From Chitinophagaceae bacterium UBA2791 (GTDB lineage: Bacteria; Bacteroidota; Bacteroidia; Chitinophagales; Chitinophagaceae), in contig DEHV01000028.1 of NCBI GenBank assembly GCA_002352105.1, positions 1-16,595 on the forward strand: DNA of 16,595 bases. The letters run 5' to 3'. Below, piece after piece: positions 7,403-14,882 of the stretch. The translations under genes were made by a program, and so were the position numbers. Within the stretch, counting starts at the first letter, position 1. Each line of letters opens with the position of its first letter. The notes beneath the pieces were generated by a model. The model had not been told where the DNA came from. It made no database searches and saw only the letters and a list, made by a program, of their open reading frames with translations.

Positions 7403-9469
7403 CTATTTAAACTGAACCGTTCCTTTCTGGCCGGACAGCCGGATCATTTTCTGGAATTCATTTTTATATTGATCAAGCTCATTACCGCTTATCGGCCTGC
7501 CGGACATGCTCAGGGGGTTGATAAACGTTATGTTCTTTCCGGCCAACGCCGACGCCAGCGATACATCTCCCCAGTTCAGAAAACCGGGAACATGAATGGC
7601 CATGGTAAAATGATTGATGGTTTCGCGCTGATCAAAGAGATAGCTTATGGGAGCATCGCGCACCGTAACGCTCTCTATGACAGGAAGGTTGCCCCGGGCG
7701 CCAGGCATGGTACTCGGACCGCCGGCTGCTACTGCAGCCAGAAACAGAGAAGCTATACCGGTTTCAGCGCTGCCGTCAAGCCGTATTTTTTGCGCCTTAT
7801 ATTCCGAACCCAGGAAGGAGCTTACCGTATGCAGTTCCTTGGTCCATTCTCCGAGGGTAGTTTTTCCCAACCAGATTTCGGCGCGGGAGACGGTATGGAA
7901 GGAAGCATCCTCATCCTGGCGGTCTGCGCGCTTGGAAGCAACTTCCCCGATACCGGTTAAATCGACCAGCACGATACCCGATCCTTTTTGTTTAAGTTCT
8001 TCGATGATGGCCTGGGGCGTATTGTGTTTTCCCTTGGGATGGCTTACGATCGTATATCCGGCGGCAGGTTGACTGGGCTTTTGTACCAATACCGGGATCA
8101 GCTTGCCATCCGAGGTTTCGAGGGCTATGCGGTCCCATCCATTTTCGGATGAATAGCGGCGCGCCTGCTTAATAGAAGGCATCTCGCTTACCCTCAGCGC
8201 TTCGAGCAGGGATTTCCTTTTTTGAGCGGCATTTACCGCTTTGGCGTTAAGCATAGCCTCTCTCAATTCCTGGCCGCGGCGTTTACAATATATTTCCGTG
8301 GTAATCACTCTCGGATCTCTCTTGCCGACAGGAAAGATCATCAACTCTCCTTCGTGCAGGATCTCAAAAGGCGCTTCTTTTTTCGGCGATCCGTCGCCAA
8401 CGCCTTTAAGGTGAAGATCGAACCAGCCAAGCATCGCTTCGCGATCTTCGGCTACATATCCATGAGGAAGATCAAATAATTTGTAGTCAATATTTTTTTC
8501 GACTCCCAACATTCTAAATACAGGAAGGGCGTTGTTATAGCTGCGCAACATTTCCGAAGGGAAAAATGCGGGGGCCTTATCCTGGAGATGGTTGCATATC
8601 TGAACGGCGCCGGGCGCGGTCAAGGCAAGTACGCCTGCTTCCTCTGTAAAGCTAAGTCCGTCTACCAGCGTTTCGCAGATGCAATTGTCTCTCATCACGT
8701 ACGATTCAAATGTGCCGACGCTGACCACGGGCGCCGAAGCCTTAACACGGTCGTCCACAGCAGCCAGCCACATCGTTTGGTTCCCGCCGCCGCTCGCTCC
8801 CGCAGCGCCGATATTTTTGGCGTCGACAAAGGGAAGAGATACCAGCAGGTCCACGCCGCGAACATTATCGGTGATCTGTACGCCCATCAGCGATTCGCCG
8901 ATGTTCATGAATGAGGCGCCGAGATTACTGCCATGATATTCTTCCTTGCCGTGAATAGTCGTGCGTTCGCCCGCCCCCCAGGGATCGATGCTCAGGCATA
9001 CATAACCGTTCACAGCCAGGCTATGCCCTACGCCCTGGTCGTCGTCGTCGAAACGTCCGGAATGGGCATGCATATTAATAACGGCAGGGAAGGGGCCCTT
9101 GCCGTCGGGTACAAATAAATTAGCGGTGGCATACGCGCCGGGACGCGTTTGGAAAATGATATTCTTGATCGTGTACCCCTTCATTTTCAGCTCTCCAAGA
9201 TAGGTGATATCCAGCGGCAGCTGGTGATTGATCTGCGTACCCGTCTTTTTGATGATCTCCTTCCTTAACTTTTCACGATAAGTCTTCCAATCGTCGGGGT
9301 TCGAAGGCAAACGATGCGAGGCAAATTTCAGTTCAGCTTCGTACCTGAGCCTGCTCAACACAAGATCCTGGCGTTCGGCGGGAAGAACGCGCGGAATACT
9401 ATCGGTTGCCGCGTTTAAAGAGCAGATAAAAATAAAAGAGGATAGGAAAAGCAAGCCCAATGATTTCAT
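7403..9469 (-). CDS. Exported two-domain acetyl-xylan-esterase-like alpha/beta hydrolase
   Basis: This is probably a carbohydrate esterase that removes acetyl or similar groups from glycans in the periplasm or outside the cell. The start at 9469 gives 688 residues with a Sec signal peptide (MKSLGLLFLSSFIFICSLNAA). An upstream in-frame TTG at 9565 would bury this signal behind 32 residues and was rejected. The N-terminal domain (about 85-355) has the hydrolase core: PFPAVINMHAHSGR, YVCLSIDPWGAGER, the nucleophile elbow GASGGG (Ser226) and DLPHGY (His336 as likely catalytic His). A second, weaker alpha/beta-hydrolase-like domain follows (about 440-688), where the elbow position reads DGSAETG and looks inactive. 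Long two-domain proteins of this kind are annotated as acetyl xylan esterases in Bacteroidota. It ends at a strong terminator, and its leader carries a palindrome-like site at 9594-9608. The substrate is not determined. Confidence 0.85.
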   Translation of the reverse strand: MKSLGLLFLSSFIFICSLNAATDSIPRVLPAERQDLVLSRLRYEAELKFASHRLPSNPDDWKTYREKLRKEIIKKTGTQINHQLPLDITYLGELKMKGYTIKNIIFQTRPGAYATANLFVPDGKGPFPAVINMHAHSGRFDDDDQGVGHSLAVNGYVCLSIDPWGAGERTTIHGKEEYHGSNLGASFMNIGESLMGVQITDNVRGVDLLVSLPFVDAKNIGAAGASGGGNQTMWLAAVDDRVKASAPVVSVGTFESYVMRDNCICETLVDGLSFTEEAGVLALTAPGAVQICNHLQDKAPAFFPSEMLRSYNNALPVFRMLGVEKNIDYKLFDLPHGYVAEDREAMLGWFDLHLKGVGDGSPKKEAPFEILHEGELMIFPVGKRDPRVITTEIYCKRRGQELREAMLNAKAVNAAQKRKSLLEALRVSEMPSIKQARRYSSENGWDRIALETSDGKLIPVLVQKPSQPAAGYTIVSHPKGKHNTPQAIIEELKQKGSGIVLVDLTGIGEVASKRADRQDEDASFHTVSRAEIWLGKTTLGEWTKELHTVSSFLGSEYKAQKIRLDGSAETGIASLFLAAVAAGGPSTMPGARGNLPVIESVTVRDAPISYLFDQRETINHFTMAIHVPGFLNWGDVSLASALAGKNITFINPLSMSGRPISGNELDQYKNEFQKMIRLSGQKGTVQFK

Positions 9470-9586
9470 TATTTGAACAATTTTGATGGAAAAAATCTGG
9501 ATGCCATTTAGCATAAGGCCATTTCTTGACTCGCAAATTAGAGAGAACCTTTTATAAAAAAACAAACCGGTGGACGACGCAATGTT

Positions 9587-9609
9587 AAAAAAGCGGGAAC
9601 GCTTCCGGT
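9587..9609 (-). terminator. Small hairpin with T-run just after the NagA-like gene
   Basis: In the minus direction CCGGAAGCGTTCCCGC is followed by TTTTTT, starting about 11 nt after the amidohydrolase stop. The stem is short (GGAA with TTCC plus an outer pair past a bulge), so termination may be partial. The same bases match the palindrome at 13803-13816 at 12 of 14 positions, so an operator is the other reading. Confidence 0.45.
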
Positions 9610-9619
9610 TATTTTGTCA

Positions 9620-10867
9620 TTATCTTGTATAAACCGTTTTACCGGCAACAATCGTTTTTTGGATCGTCAATCCATTATCCCCCAGGGTAAACAGGATAAG
9701 ATCGGCCCGTTTTCCGGGCTGGAGGCTTCCCCGATCGTTCAGTCCATACAGTTTGGCCGGGTTCGTACTGGCCATCTGGATCGCTTCCCCTAACGAACAA
9801 CCGGTTACCTTCATGATATGCCAAACCCCCTTGTTGATCGGCGCCGCGGAACTGTACAGCACTTTTTGCGCGGGATAACGCACTTCCCCATCGGCGGTAA
9901 GCTCAATATCCTCTCCGTCGAGATTCTTGTATATTCCGGGCTTCATGCCCGCATATTCGGAAACATCGGAGGTGATAATGGTCTTATCCACTCCCTTCGC
10001 TTTGTAAAAAGTGCGGATCTCTTCGGGCCGCAGGTGAAAGCCGTCGCAGATAATACTCATCATCAGCCGGTCGTCAGATAGCTGGGGCCATAACGGGTTG
10101 ACGTGGCGGTTGATCTCATTGGCTATGCCATTGCCGACATGCGTACAGGTTTTGGCGCCCATGGCTATGGCCTGGTCAATGATATCAGCGGAGGCGTTAT
10201 GATGGCCCAAAGCCACGGTAATGCCTTTCTCCGAACATTTTTTTATAAACTCCAGTCCGCCTTCCACTTCCGGGGCTACGGTAACCGTGAGAATACCATT
10301 GTCCGAAGCCTTATAGAACTCCATGAACTCCTCCCAATCCGGCGGTCTCACAAAATGCAGGGAATGCGCTCCCCGGTATCCGTCTACCGGCGAAATATAA
10401 GGGCCCTCCAGGTGAAATCCTGGAATAGAGCCCAATGTTGAAGGATTGTTTTTGGCCTTTGCCAGGATGGAGAAATTATTAATGATCTCGCTGCGCGAGT
10501 TAGTCGTAACGGTTGGAAAATAAGTGGTCACCCCATTCTCCCATAACGCCTGCGTAGCCTTATCCATCCCTTCCTCAGTAAGGGGAATGCCTTCCGATGA
10601 AAAAGAAACGCCGACAAAACCATTCACCTGGTTATCTATCAGCCCCGGCGACAGGTAAAGATTTTCATTCCCCGCCTTAAGCTTCCGGATCTTTTTGATG
10701 GAAACTATTTTGCCGTCCTTAATGGTTACGGCAACGGGTTTGTTATCAAGATAAGATAAACCTTCAATGACTTCCTGTGCGCCAGCCGGGTAAAAAACGC
10801 CTAAAACAAATGCCAGGGTCAGCATAAACCCGCTCCTCTTTTTCATTTTAAATGATCTTTCGTTCAT
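9620..10867 (-). CDS. NagA-like amidohydrolase with a Sec signal peptide
   Basis: It resembles N-acetylglucosamine-6-phosphate deacetylase, an amidohydrolase-superfamily enzyme that releases acetate from GlcNAc-6-phosphate. Metal and active-site positions match the Escherichia coli mononuclear type: LSPGLIDNQVNG (Gln80/Asn82, not HxH), FHLEGPYIS (Glu154), LGHHNAS (His222), CTHVGNG (His243), CDGFHL and the catalytic Asp in IITSDVSEY (Asp301). The NAM of the usual THLFNAM is NGI here. Unlike cytosolic NagA it starts with an export signal, MKKRSGFMLTLAFVLGVFYPAGAQ, when read from Met8 (start 10846); both ATGs are possible. An exported form is unlikely to meet phosphorylated sugar, so an N-acyl sugar or other amide may be the substrate. 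It starts 61 bp after the preceding esterase gene and is probably co-transcribed with it. Confidence 0.87.
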   Translation of the reverse strand: MNERSFKMKKRSGFMLTLAFVLGVFYPAGAQEVIEGLSYLDNKPVAVTIKDGKIVSIKKIRKLKAGNENLYLSPGLIDNQVNGFVGVSFSSEGIPLTEEGMDKATQALWENGVTTYFPTVTTNSRSEIINNFSILAKAKNNPSTLGSIPGFHLEGPYISPVDGYRGAHSLHFVRPPDWEEFMEFYKASDNGILTVTVAPEVEGGLEFIKKCSEKGITVALGHHNASADIIDQAIAMGAKTCTHVGNGIANEINRHVNPLWPQLSDDRLMMSIICDGFHLRPEEIRTFYKAKGVDKTIITSDVSEYAGMKPGIYKNLDGEDIELTADGEVRYPAQKVLYSSAAPINKGVWHIMKVTGCSLGEAIQMASTNPAKLYGLNDRGSLQPGKRADLILFTLGDNGLTIQKTIVAGKTVYTR

Positions 10868-10928
10868 GTGTACGTATTTAAATAGTCAAGATCGCCGTTG
10901 CAGCGCCGGCGACTTCGGTTAACTAAGG
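10868..10928. other. Short gap between two hydrolase genes, with a small inverted repeat
   Basis: TCGCCG (10892-10897) and CGGCGA (10907-10912) form a 6-bp inverted repeat with a 9-nt loop. No T-run follows in the minus direction, and no promoter-like element is evident, which supports co-transcription of the flanking genes. The hairpin could influence mRNA stability. Confidence 0.35.
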
Positions 10929-12263
10929 TTAAGCGTTCTTCAGCCATCTATCAAACCATTCAAAAGCTTCTGTCTGCATGTTTACGTCAAACTTATGCAG
11001 TCCGGGATGGAAAGAAGCCTTATAACGGTCTGCAGCGCCTGCTTTTGTAAACACTTCTTTGAGGATATCATCGGCGCGTTGCATTTCCGATGGCGTGAAC
11101 AGCTGGTCTTCGCTGTTATTCAGTACCAGGGTTGGAAGAGGCGCTCTCAGCCCTATTATTTCGGGGAAATCCAGTTCATTGGGCAACAAAGGAACATAGG
11201 CCATCCAGGTATGGGTGAAGGATTTGTACATGATAAAATCCTTCCAGGTGGTCATAAAGCCTACGGGCACGGCGCATTTGATCCTCGGATCAACGCCCGC
11301 GATCATCACCGTGCGCAGCCCTCCGCCAGACAGGCCTCCGCAACCGATCTTATTCGGGTCTACATCCTTACGAGCGCACAATACATCGAGCGCCTTCTGG
11401 TCTTCCGCCAGGAATACGCCGGGCCAGGTGGTTCCGGCGCTGAATAAGGACTTCGCCATGGTCGCCGCATGATCGGCGGCCCATTTGTTGTATGCCGCTA
11501 TATTTTTAGGATCTTCCGGCTCGTTATCATTTAAGTCCTTGCGTAATCCGTTATCATTTAAACCCTGGCGCAATCGTTCAGGCACATCTTTTAACCATAC
11601 CCGCCGGCTGCCGAAGGCAAAAGCGTCCGGTACCAGCACAACATACCCTCGCTTGGCTACCTGGTTTGCCCAGGCCATTTTTTCATAATAATGACCATAA
11701 TGGTATTCGAGAAATGGAGGGAGTTCATCGGTGGTGCGGGCAATCTTGCGGGCGCCGAGGTATTTGTTTCCGGCATGGTCATGAAGAGCAAGAATACCCG
11801 GCAGGGGGCCGCTGGCATTTGCCGGTTTCAGCACAATCGCCTCCGTTGGTCTTCCGTAAGGCAACTGCCAGGATATCTCTTCGATATGAAGGCCGTCATA
11901 AGTATATTGTTTGTGAACCGTAACTTCAGGAACGCCGCCGATATCAGGCATAGCCAACCGTTCCATAAGTCGCCGCTTGGCAGCTTTTCTCCAGTTGTCC
12001 ACTTTCTTCCAGCTTTTATTCCTAAAAGAGAAGGAAGGGGTTTTATTGGCGATCAGGCTATTCGCCCATTTGCCATACAAGCCGATTATGCTGATGTCAT
12101 CGTCATCCGGCATCATATCGCCTAAATGGTTTTCATTAAATCCGTAGCCATACTCTTCGGTAGCATTGACTGCCCCGGCCGCCAGGCCCGGAAATATGCC
12201 TCCTGCAAGACCCAATCCTGTAAGGCCTGTCAATTTCAGAAAATCCCTTCGTTTATTTTTCAT
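10929..12263 (-). CDS. Tat-exported dienelactone-hydrolase/acetyl-esterase-like alpha/beta hydrolase
   Basis: This is a predicted extracytoplasmic esterase of the alpha/beta-hydrolase fold. The 444-residue product opens with a twin-arginine signal (KRRDFLKLTGLTGLGLAGG), so it is expected to fold before export. The core shows PLPGILALHDHAG (strand and oxyanion region), GYVVLVPDAFAFGSRR, the nucleophile elbow GGLSGGG (Ser312), LVLNNSEDQLF (Asp386) and GLHKF (His423), a complete likely triad. Residues 231-248 hold a 9-residue tandem duplication (LRQGLNDNG, LRKDLNDNE) in a region that looks like a surface loop. It lies 206 bp after the CE15-like esterase gene and 61 bp before the NagA-like gene. 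Family assignment is firm at fold level; the substrate (acetylated sugar, uronate ester or other) is not known. Confidence 0.86.
   Translation of the reverse strand: MKNKRRDFLKLTGLTGLGLAGGIFPGLAAGAVNATEEYGYGFNENHLGDMMPDDDDISIIGLYGKWANSLIANKTPSFSFRNKSWKKVDNWRKAAKRRLMERLAMPDIGGVPEVTVHKQYTYDGLHIEEISWQLPYGRPTEAIVLKPANASGPLPGILALHDHAGNKYLGARKIARTTDELPPFLEYHYGHYYEKMAWANQVAKRGYVVLVPDAFAFGSRRVWLKDVPERLRQGLNDNGLRKDLNDNEPEDPKNIAAYNKWAADHAATMAKSLFSAGTTWPGVFLAEDQKALDVLCARKDVDPNKIGCGGLSGGGLRTVMIAGVDPRIKCAVPVGFMTTWKDFIMYKSFTHTWMAYVPLLPNELDFPEIIGLRAPLPTLVLNNSEDQLFTPSEMQRADDILKEVFTKAGAADRYKASFHPGLHKFDVNMQTEAFEWFDRWLKNA
11523..11576. repeat. Imperfect tandem repeat, two 27-bp units, inside an esterase gene
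   Basis: Two adjacent copies begin GTTATCATTTAA (11523-11549 and 11550-11576) and differ by a few substitutions later in the unit. The period of 27 bp keeps the reading frame and produces the protein duplication LRQGLNDNG/LRKDLNDNE. It is probably a slippage or local duplication event. Confidence 0.85.
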
Positions 12264-12469
12264 AATATAAATGATTAATTAATTGAACCGATAACAGGCA
12301 ATACAGCCGGTTGTTTAGCGATTCAATATAATACAATTCCCTTATTCCGGGCAGGCGCTCCTGCAAAAAGCGGTATGACCGCCGCTCCGGTATACAGACG
12401 ATAAAAGATAAACAAAGCGTTGCGCTCCAAAGTATTTTATTGCTTCAAGATTTATGATTACCGGGCGCT
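12264..12469. other. 206-bp gap between two esterase genes
   Basis: No gene is seen here. The gap holds GCAGG-CGCT-CCTGC (12351-12364) and a terminator-like hairpin at 12365-12386. On the minus strand no promoter with correct spacing was found. The size of the gap and the hairpins suggest that the downstream esterase gene may have its own promoter or be partly uncoupled from the upstream gene. Confidence 0.4.
12365..12386 (-). terminator. Weak terminator-like hairpin after the CE15-like esterase gene
   Basis: In the minus direction AGCGG and CCGCT form a short stem, with GCGGT/ACCGC as an alternative pairing, followed by TTTTTG. It lies about 85 nt after the esterase stop. The stem is short, so read-through into the next hydrolase gene is likely. 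Confidence 0.35.
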
Positions 12470-13624
12470 TCATTTGTATTTAAGAAAATAGTCAAGGAAG
12501 GAATAAATATATTCATTGGATTCCTCATTGGGAGAGTGATCGGGTCTGTTCGCCATAGCTACGCGGTTTTTATATCCCAGCAAACGATTTACGGCGATAG
12601 CATGGTTAAGCGCGATCCAACAGTCGGGGCCATCCACTGACCCCCCCGAAACCATAAAGGGACGCGGCGCCATCAGGGCGTGCAGGTCGGTGAGGTCAAA
12701 TCCCTTTTCCATCAACGTTGGATACAGCCCTTTTGCGGGGTTATCCTCGGTGATCAGCCCTCTTGTACGCCAGGGCTGCGGATGATAGCCCAAATACCAG
12801 GGTTCCCAGTAATTTGCCATATCGTCTTTATTGTCAAAGACAATTCCAGGGTCGGACCATACCGAACAGGCAAATTTATCATAGAGACTTGCAGCGAACA
12901 AAGCCCATTTTCCGCCGTAGGAATGGCCCATAATACCTATTCTCGAGGAATCCACCTGCGGTTGAAGCGCCAGGGTTTCCCAGGCGTTTGCCGCCGTGTA
13001 AGCCAGCATGGATAGCGGCTCTATCGTAGCGTTTTGAATATCGGGATAATACATCGACCAGGTCTTGTCGTTAGTGCCCTTCGTAGTTCCTATCGACAGC
13101 GTAACGAAACCGCGTTTTGCCAGCTGATAGGCAAAATCACGTAGCGGCAATTTCCCTTCCCCTATGGCCGTTTCCGGTTCATAGTACACCGTGATCACCG
13201 CTGGTTTCTTTCCCTCTCCATCGGGTACCAGCAAATATCCGTCGGTAATTTCATCGGGGGTCCATTTAAAGGAGACGCGGTATTGCGTAAAATTTTCCCT
13301 GCGCGTTGAATCCAGTATGGTCAGCCTTTGCCCCTTGATCAAGGGAGGCCATTGACCCATCATGGCGTTCCAGGTATCCAGGATCTCCTTTCTTCTCCGG
13401 GGCCATTCTTTTTTATTCTTCACGGGTCGCCCGTCATAAAATTTCAGCGGCGAAGGGTATGTTCCATATTGATCCTTGAATTCGGCGGGAGGCTTAAATA
13501 AATGCTTTATTTTTTTCCAGGTTTCGGCTTTTGATTGGGTAACCTGATCCGATCCCGCGCGGGAAAAAACAATAGCGCCAGTTACTAAGATCCCGGCAAA
13601 AAGTAAATTGAATAACTGGCGCAT
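12470..13624 (-). CDS. Exported CE15/acetyl-xylan-esterase-like alpha/beta hydrolase
   Basis: This predicted extracytoplasmic carbohydrate esterase has 384 residues and starts with a hydrophobic signal segment (LFNLLFAGILVTGAIVFS). The core shows DGYLLVPDGEGKKPAVITVYY, a second strand GFVTLSIGTTKG, the nucleophile elbow IMGHSYGGKWALFAAS (Ser235) and RPDHSPN (His363). The HALMAPRPFMVSGG stretch before the last strand resembles glucuronoyl esterases (CE15) and related acyl esterases, where a conserved APRP motif follows the lid region. The acidic triad member is uncertain (Asp258 or Asp331). It is the first gene of the four-hydrolase run and is divergent from the isochorismatase-like gene. Cleavage of uronic-acid or acetyl esters is inferred; the exact class is not certain. 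Confidence 0.82.
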   Translation of the reverse strand: MRQLFNLLFAGILVTGAIVFSRAGSDQVTQSKAETWKKIKHLFKPPAEFKDQYGTYPSPLKFYDGRPVKNKKEWPRRRKEILDTWNAMMGQWPPLIKGQRLTILDSTRRENFTQYRVSFKWTPDEITDGYLLVPDGEGKKPAVITVYYEPETAIGEGKLPLRDFAYQLAKRGFVTLSIGTTKGTNDKTWSMYYPDIQNATIEPLSMLAYTAANAWETLALQPQVDSSRIGIMGHSYGGKWALFAASLYDKFACSVWSDPGIVFDNKDDMANYWEPWYLGYHPQPWRTRGLITEDNPAKGLYPTLMEKGFDLTDLHALMAPRPFMVSGGSVDGPDCWIALNHAIAVNRLLGYKNRVAMANRPDHSPNEESNEYIYSFLDYFLKYK

Positions 13625-13950
13625 ATTCTATTTGTTTGATTCTATAATTTATCAGGCGCAGCGCCATCATTATTCGGGTGGTATTGGCAAGGGTTTTCCA
13701 TCTTTCCATGTTTCCGTTCAACAGGATATATTACGTCTAAAATCAATTCATATAAGCAACATAAATATCAAAAAACAAATAGAATAAGTGCAAATAATTT
13801 AGCGGGAACGTTCCCGAAAAAACAATTCAATAAATCGGCTCAGATGGAGGGTCCGGTTTACAAATCAGCTGCCACGTCAGTAAAATACATCGCTACCTAA
13901 GGTTTTGGAATTATAATTCAATAACTTTCGCCTCTAAATCCGTGTACATA
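13625..13950. other. Divergent 326-bp regulatory region
   Basis: This AT-rich region lies between the minus-strand hydrolase run and the plus-strand isochorismatase-like gene. It holds a perfect 14-bp palindrome (13803-13816) and a small hairpin GGCGC-A-GCGCC (13655-13665) in the leader of the esterase gene. No pair of -33 and -7 elements with correct spacing was found in either direction; TAACTTTC (13921-13928) is the nearest -7 match on the plus strand. No gene is seen. Confidence 0.5.
13803..13816. promoter_or_regulatory. Perfect 14-bp palindrome, LacI/GalR-like operator candidate
   Basis: CGGGAACGTTCCCG is fully self-complementary with a central CG, the form typical of LacI/GalR-family operators (the PurR core also contains AACGTT). 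No T-run follows on either strand, so it is not a terminator. It lies about 135 bp before the isochorismatase ATG and 180 bp before the CE15-like esterase ATG and could control both. A related site at 9594-9608 agrees at 12 of 14 positions. No LacI-type gene is in the window. Confidence 0.45.
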
Positions 13951-14691
13951 ATGCAGAAGACACTACGGGCCATGCCCTTCCTGTTGTTTTTATTTGTTTT
14001 TGCCGGCAGCGCTGCGCAAACCGGAAGATCCGCAGCCGCCGAAAAGGCGGCAAAAGCGTTAACCGACCGGTGGAGCCGGCCCGCCCTGCTCATTGTAGAC
14101 ATGCAGAACGATTTTGTCCGGGTAGGCGCTCCTATGGAAGTGCCGGATGCCAGGGCCACCATTGCCCAGCACAAACAGCTTATTGCTTTTTGCCGGAAAG
14201 CGGGGATACCGGTGATCTATACGCGTTTTCTTTCCGGGCCGCATCCTACCCTGGTATGGAACTGGTCGCCTAAATTAGCGCCGCCCACAATGGCCTGCCG
14301 CAAGGGGCATAACCGGTATTATGAAGACATAAAAAAATCGGTCGACTGCGCCGATATCATTGAGGAGATATACCCTAAGCAGGGCGATCATATCATTGAT
14401 AAGTTCGGGTACGGCGCCTTTTACAGCACCAATCTCGATAATACGCTTCGTTCATTAGGAGTGGAATCGCTTATACTTACCGGAACGGTAACGCAGATCT
14501 GCGTAGAAGAGACCGGCAGGGAAGCTTTTCATCACGGCTATAAGACCACGCTTATTACAGACGCTGTTTCTTCCTATATGCCCGATCTCCATGCGGCAGC
14601 CATCAAGAACTTTGGATTAAAGTTCGGCTGGACGATGAATACGGAGCAGGCCATAAAGGAACTGTCCGCCTACCTGGACGCGCAAAAATAG
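13951..14691 (+). CDS. Exported isochorismatase-family cysteine hydrolase
   Basis: This belongs to the isochorismatase-like fold, whose members hydrolyse amides such as nicotinamide, ureidoacrylate or N-carbamoylsarcosine, or vinyl ethers. The ATG at 13951 gives 246 residues; a GTG 9 nt upstream is less likely. A Sec signal peptide is evident (RAMPFLLFLFVFAGSAAQ). The catalytic triad is present: Asp50 in LIVDMQNDF, Lys151 in DKFGYGAF and Cys184 in GTVTQICVEET, the last preceded by the usual segment for the cis-peptide. The presence of Cys favours an amidase or ureidase over a true isochorismatase. Most relatives are cytosolic, so export is unusual. It is the only plus-strand protein gene and is convergent with the GH20-like gene. 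The substrate is unknown; a link to N-substituted sugars or to amide side groups is a guess. Confidence 0.85.
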   Translation: MQKTLRAMPFLLFLFVFAGSAAQTGRSAAAEKAAKALTDRWSRPALLIVDMQNDFVRVGAPMEVPDARATIAQHKQLIAFCRKAGIPVIYTRFLSGPHPTLVWNWSPKLAPPTMACRKGHNRYYEDIKKSVDCADIIEEIYPKQGDHIIDKFGYGAFYSTNLDNTLRSLGVESLILTGTVTQICVEETGREAFHHGYKTTLITDAVSSYMPDLHAAAIKNFGLKFGWTMNTEQAIKELSAYLDAQK

Positions 14692-14882
14692 AACCGGGAC
14701 TTTTTCGAAAAAGCCTCCTACCGTACCGATCCTCGTTTTTAAAAGGGCTCGATGTCAGGGGGCTTGGAGTTTATACCTGTCAGCCGATTTGCTAAAGCGA
14801 CTAACATTAAATTAACTCCCAGTCAAACATGAAGAAATCGTATCAGCCCGGTAAACACAAGGCAACTCAACAGCAAGAAGCT
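14692..14882. other. Convergent gap with a 14-bp AT-rich palindrome
   Basis: This is the 191-bp space between convergent genes. CTTTTTCGAAAAAG (14700-14713), directly after the isochorismatase stop, is a perfect palindrome. It lacks GC content in the stem and a following T-run, so a terminator role is weak. No gene or other clear terminator was found for the minus-strand gene ending at 14883. Confidence 0.35.

Noticed and set aside
7259..7960. Plus-strand open frame of 233 codons opposite the AXE-like gene
   Set aside because: It overlaps the terminator and the 3' part of a clear hydrolase gene, and its composition and lack of motifs fit an antisense shadow.
9037..9052. Short GTC trinucleotide run
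   Set aside because: It encodes the DDDD stretch of the AXE-like protein and is too short to suggest a variable repeat.
9470..9565. N-terminal extension of the AXE-like protein from a TTG
   Set aside because: It would place 32 residues before a good signal peptide; the ATG at 9469 is the better start.
9534..9566. Promoter-like TTTG and TAATTTG on the minus strand before the AXE-like gene
   Set aside because: The -7 element is one base short of TAnnTTTG and the spacing falls at 21-22, so the match is too loose to list.
13942..13950. GTG start for the isochorismatase-like gene
   Set aside because: The ATG 9 nt later starts directly before the signal peptide and is the more common codon.
14700..14713. 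CTTTTTCGAAAAAG as a bidirectional terminator
   Set aside because: The stem is AT-rich and no T-run follows it in either direction; kept only as a palindrome in the gap description.
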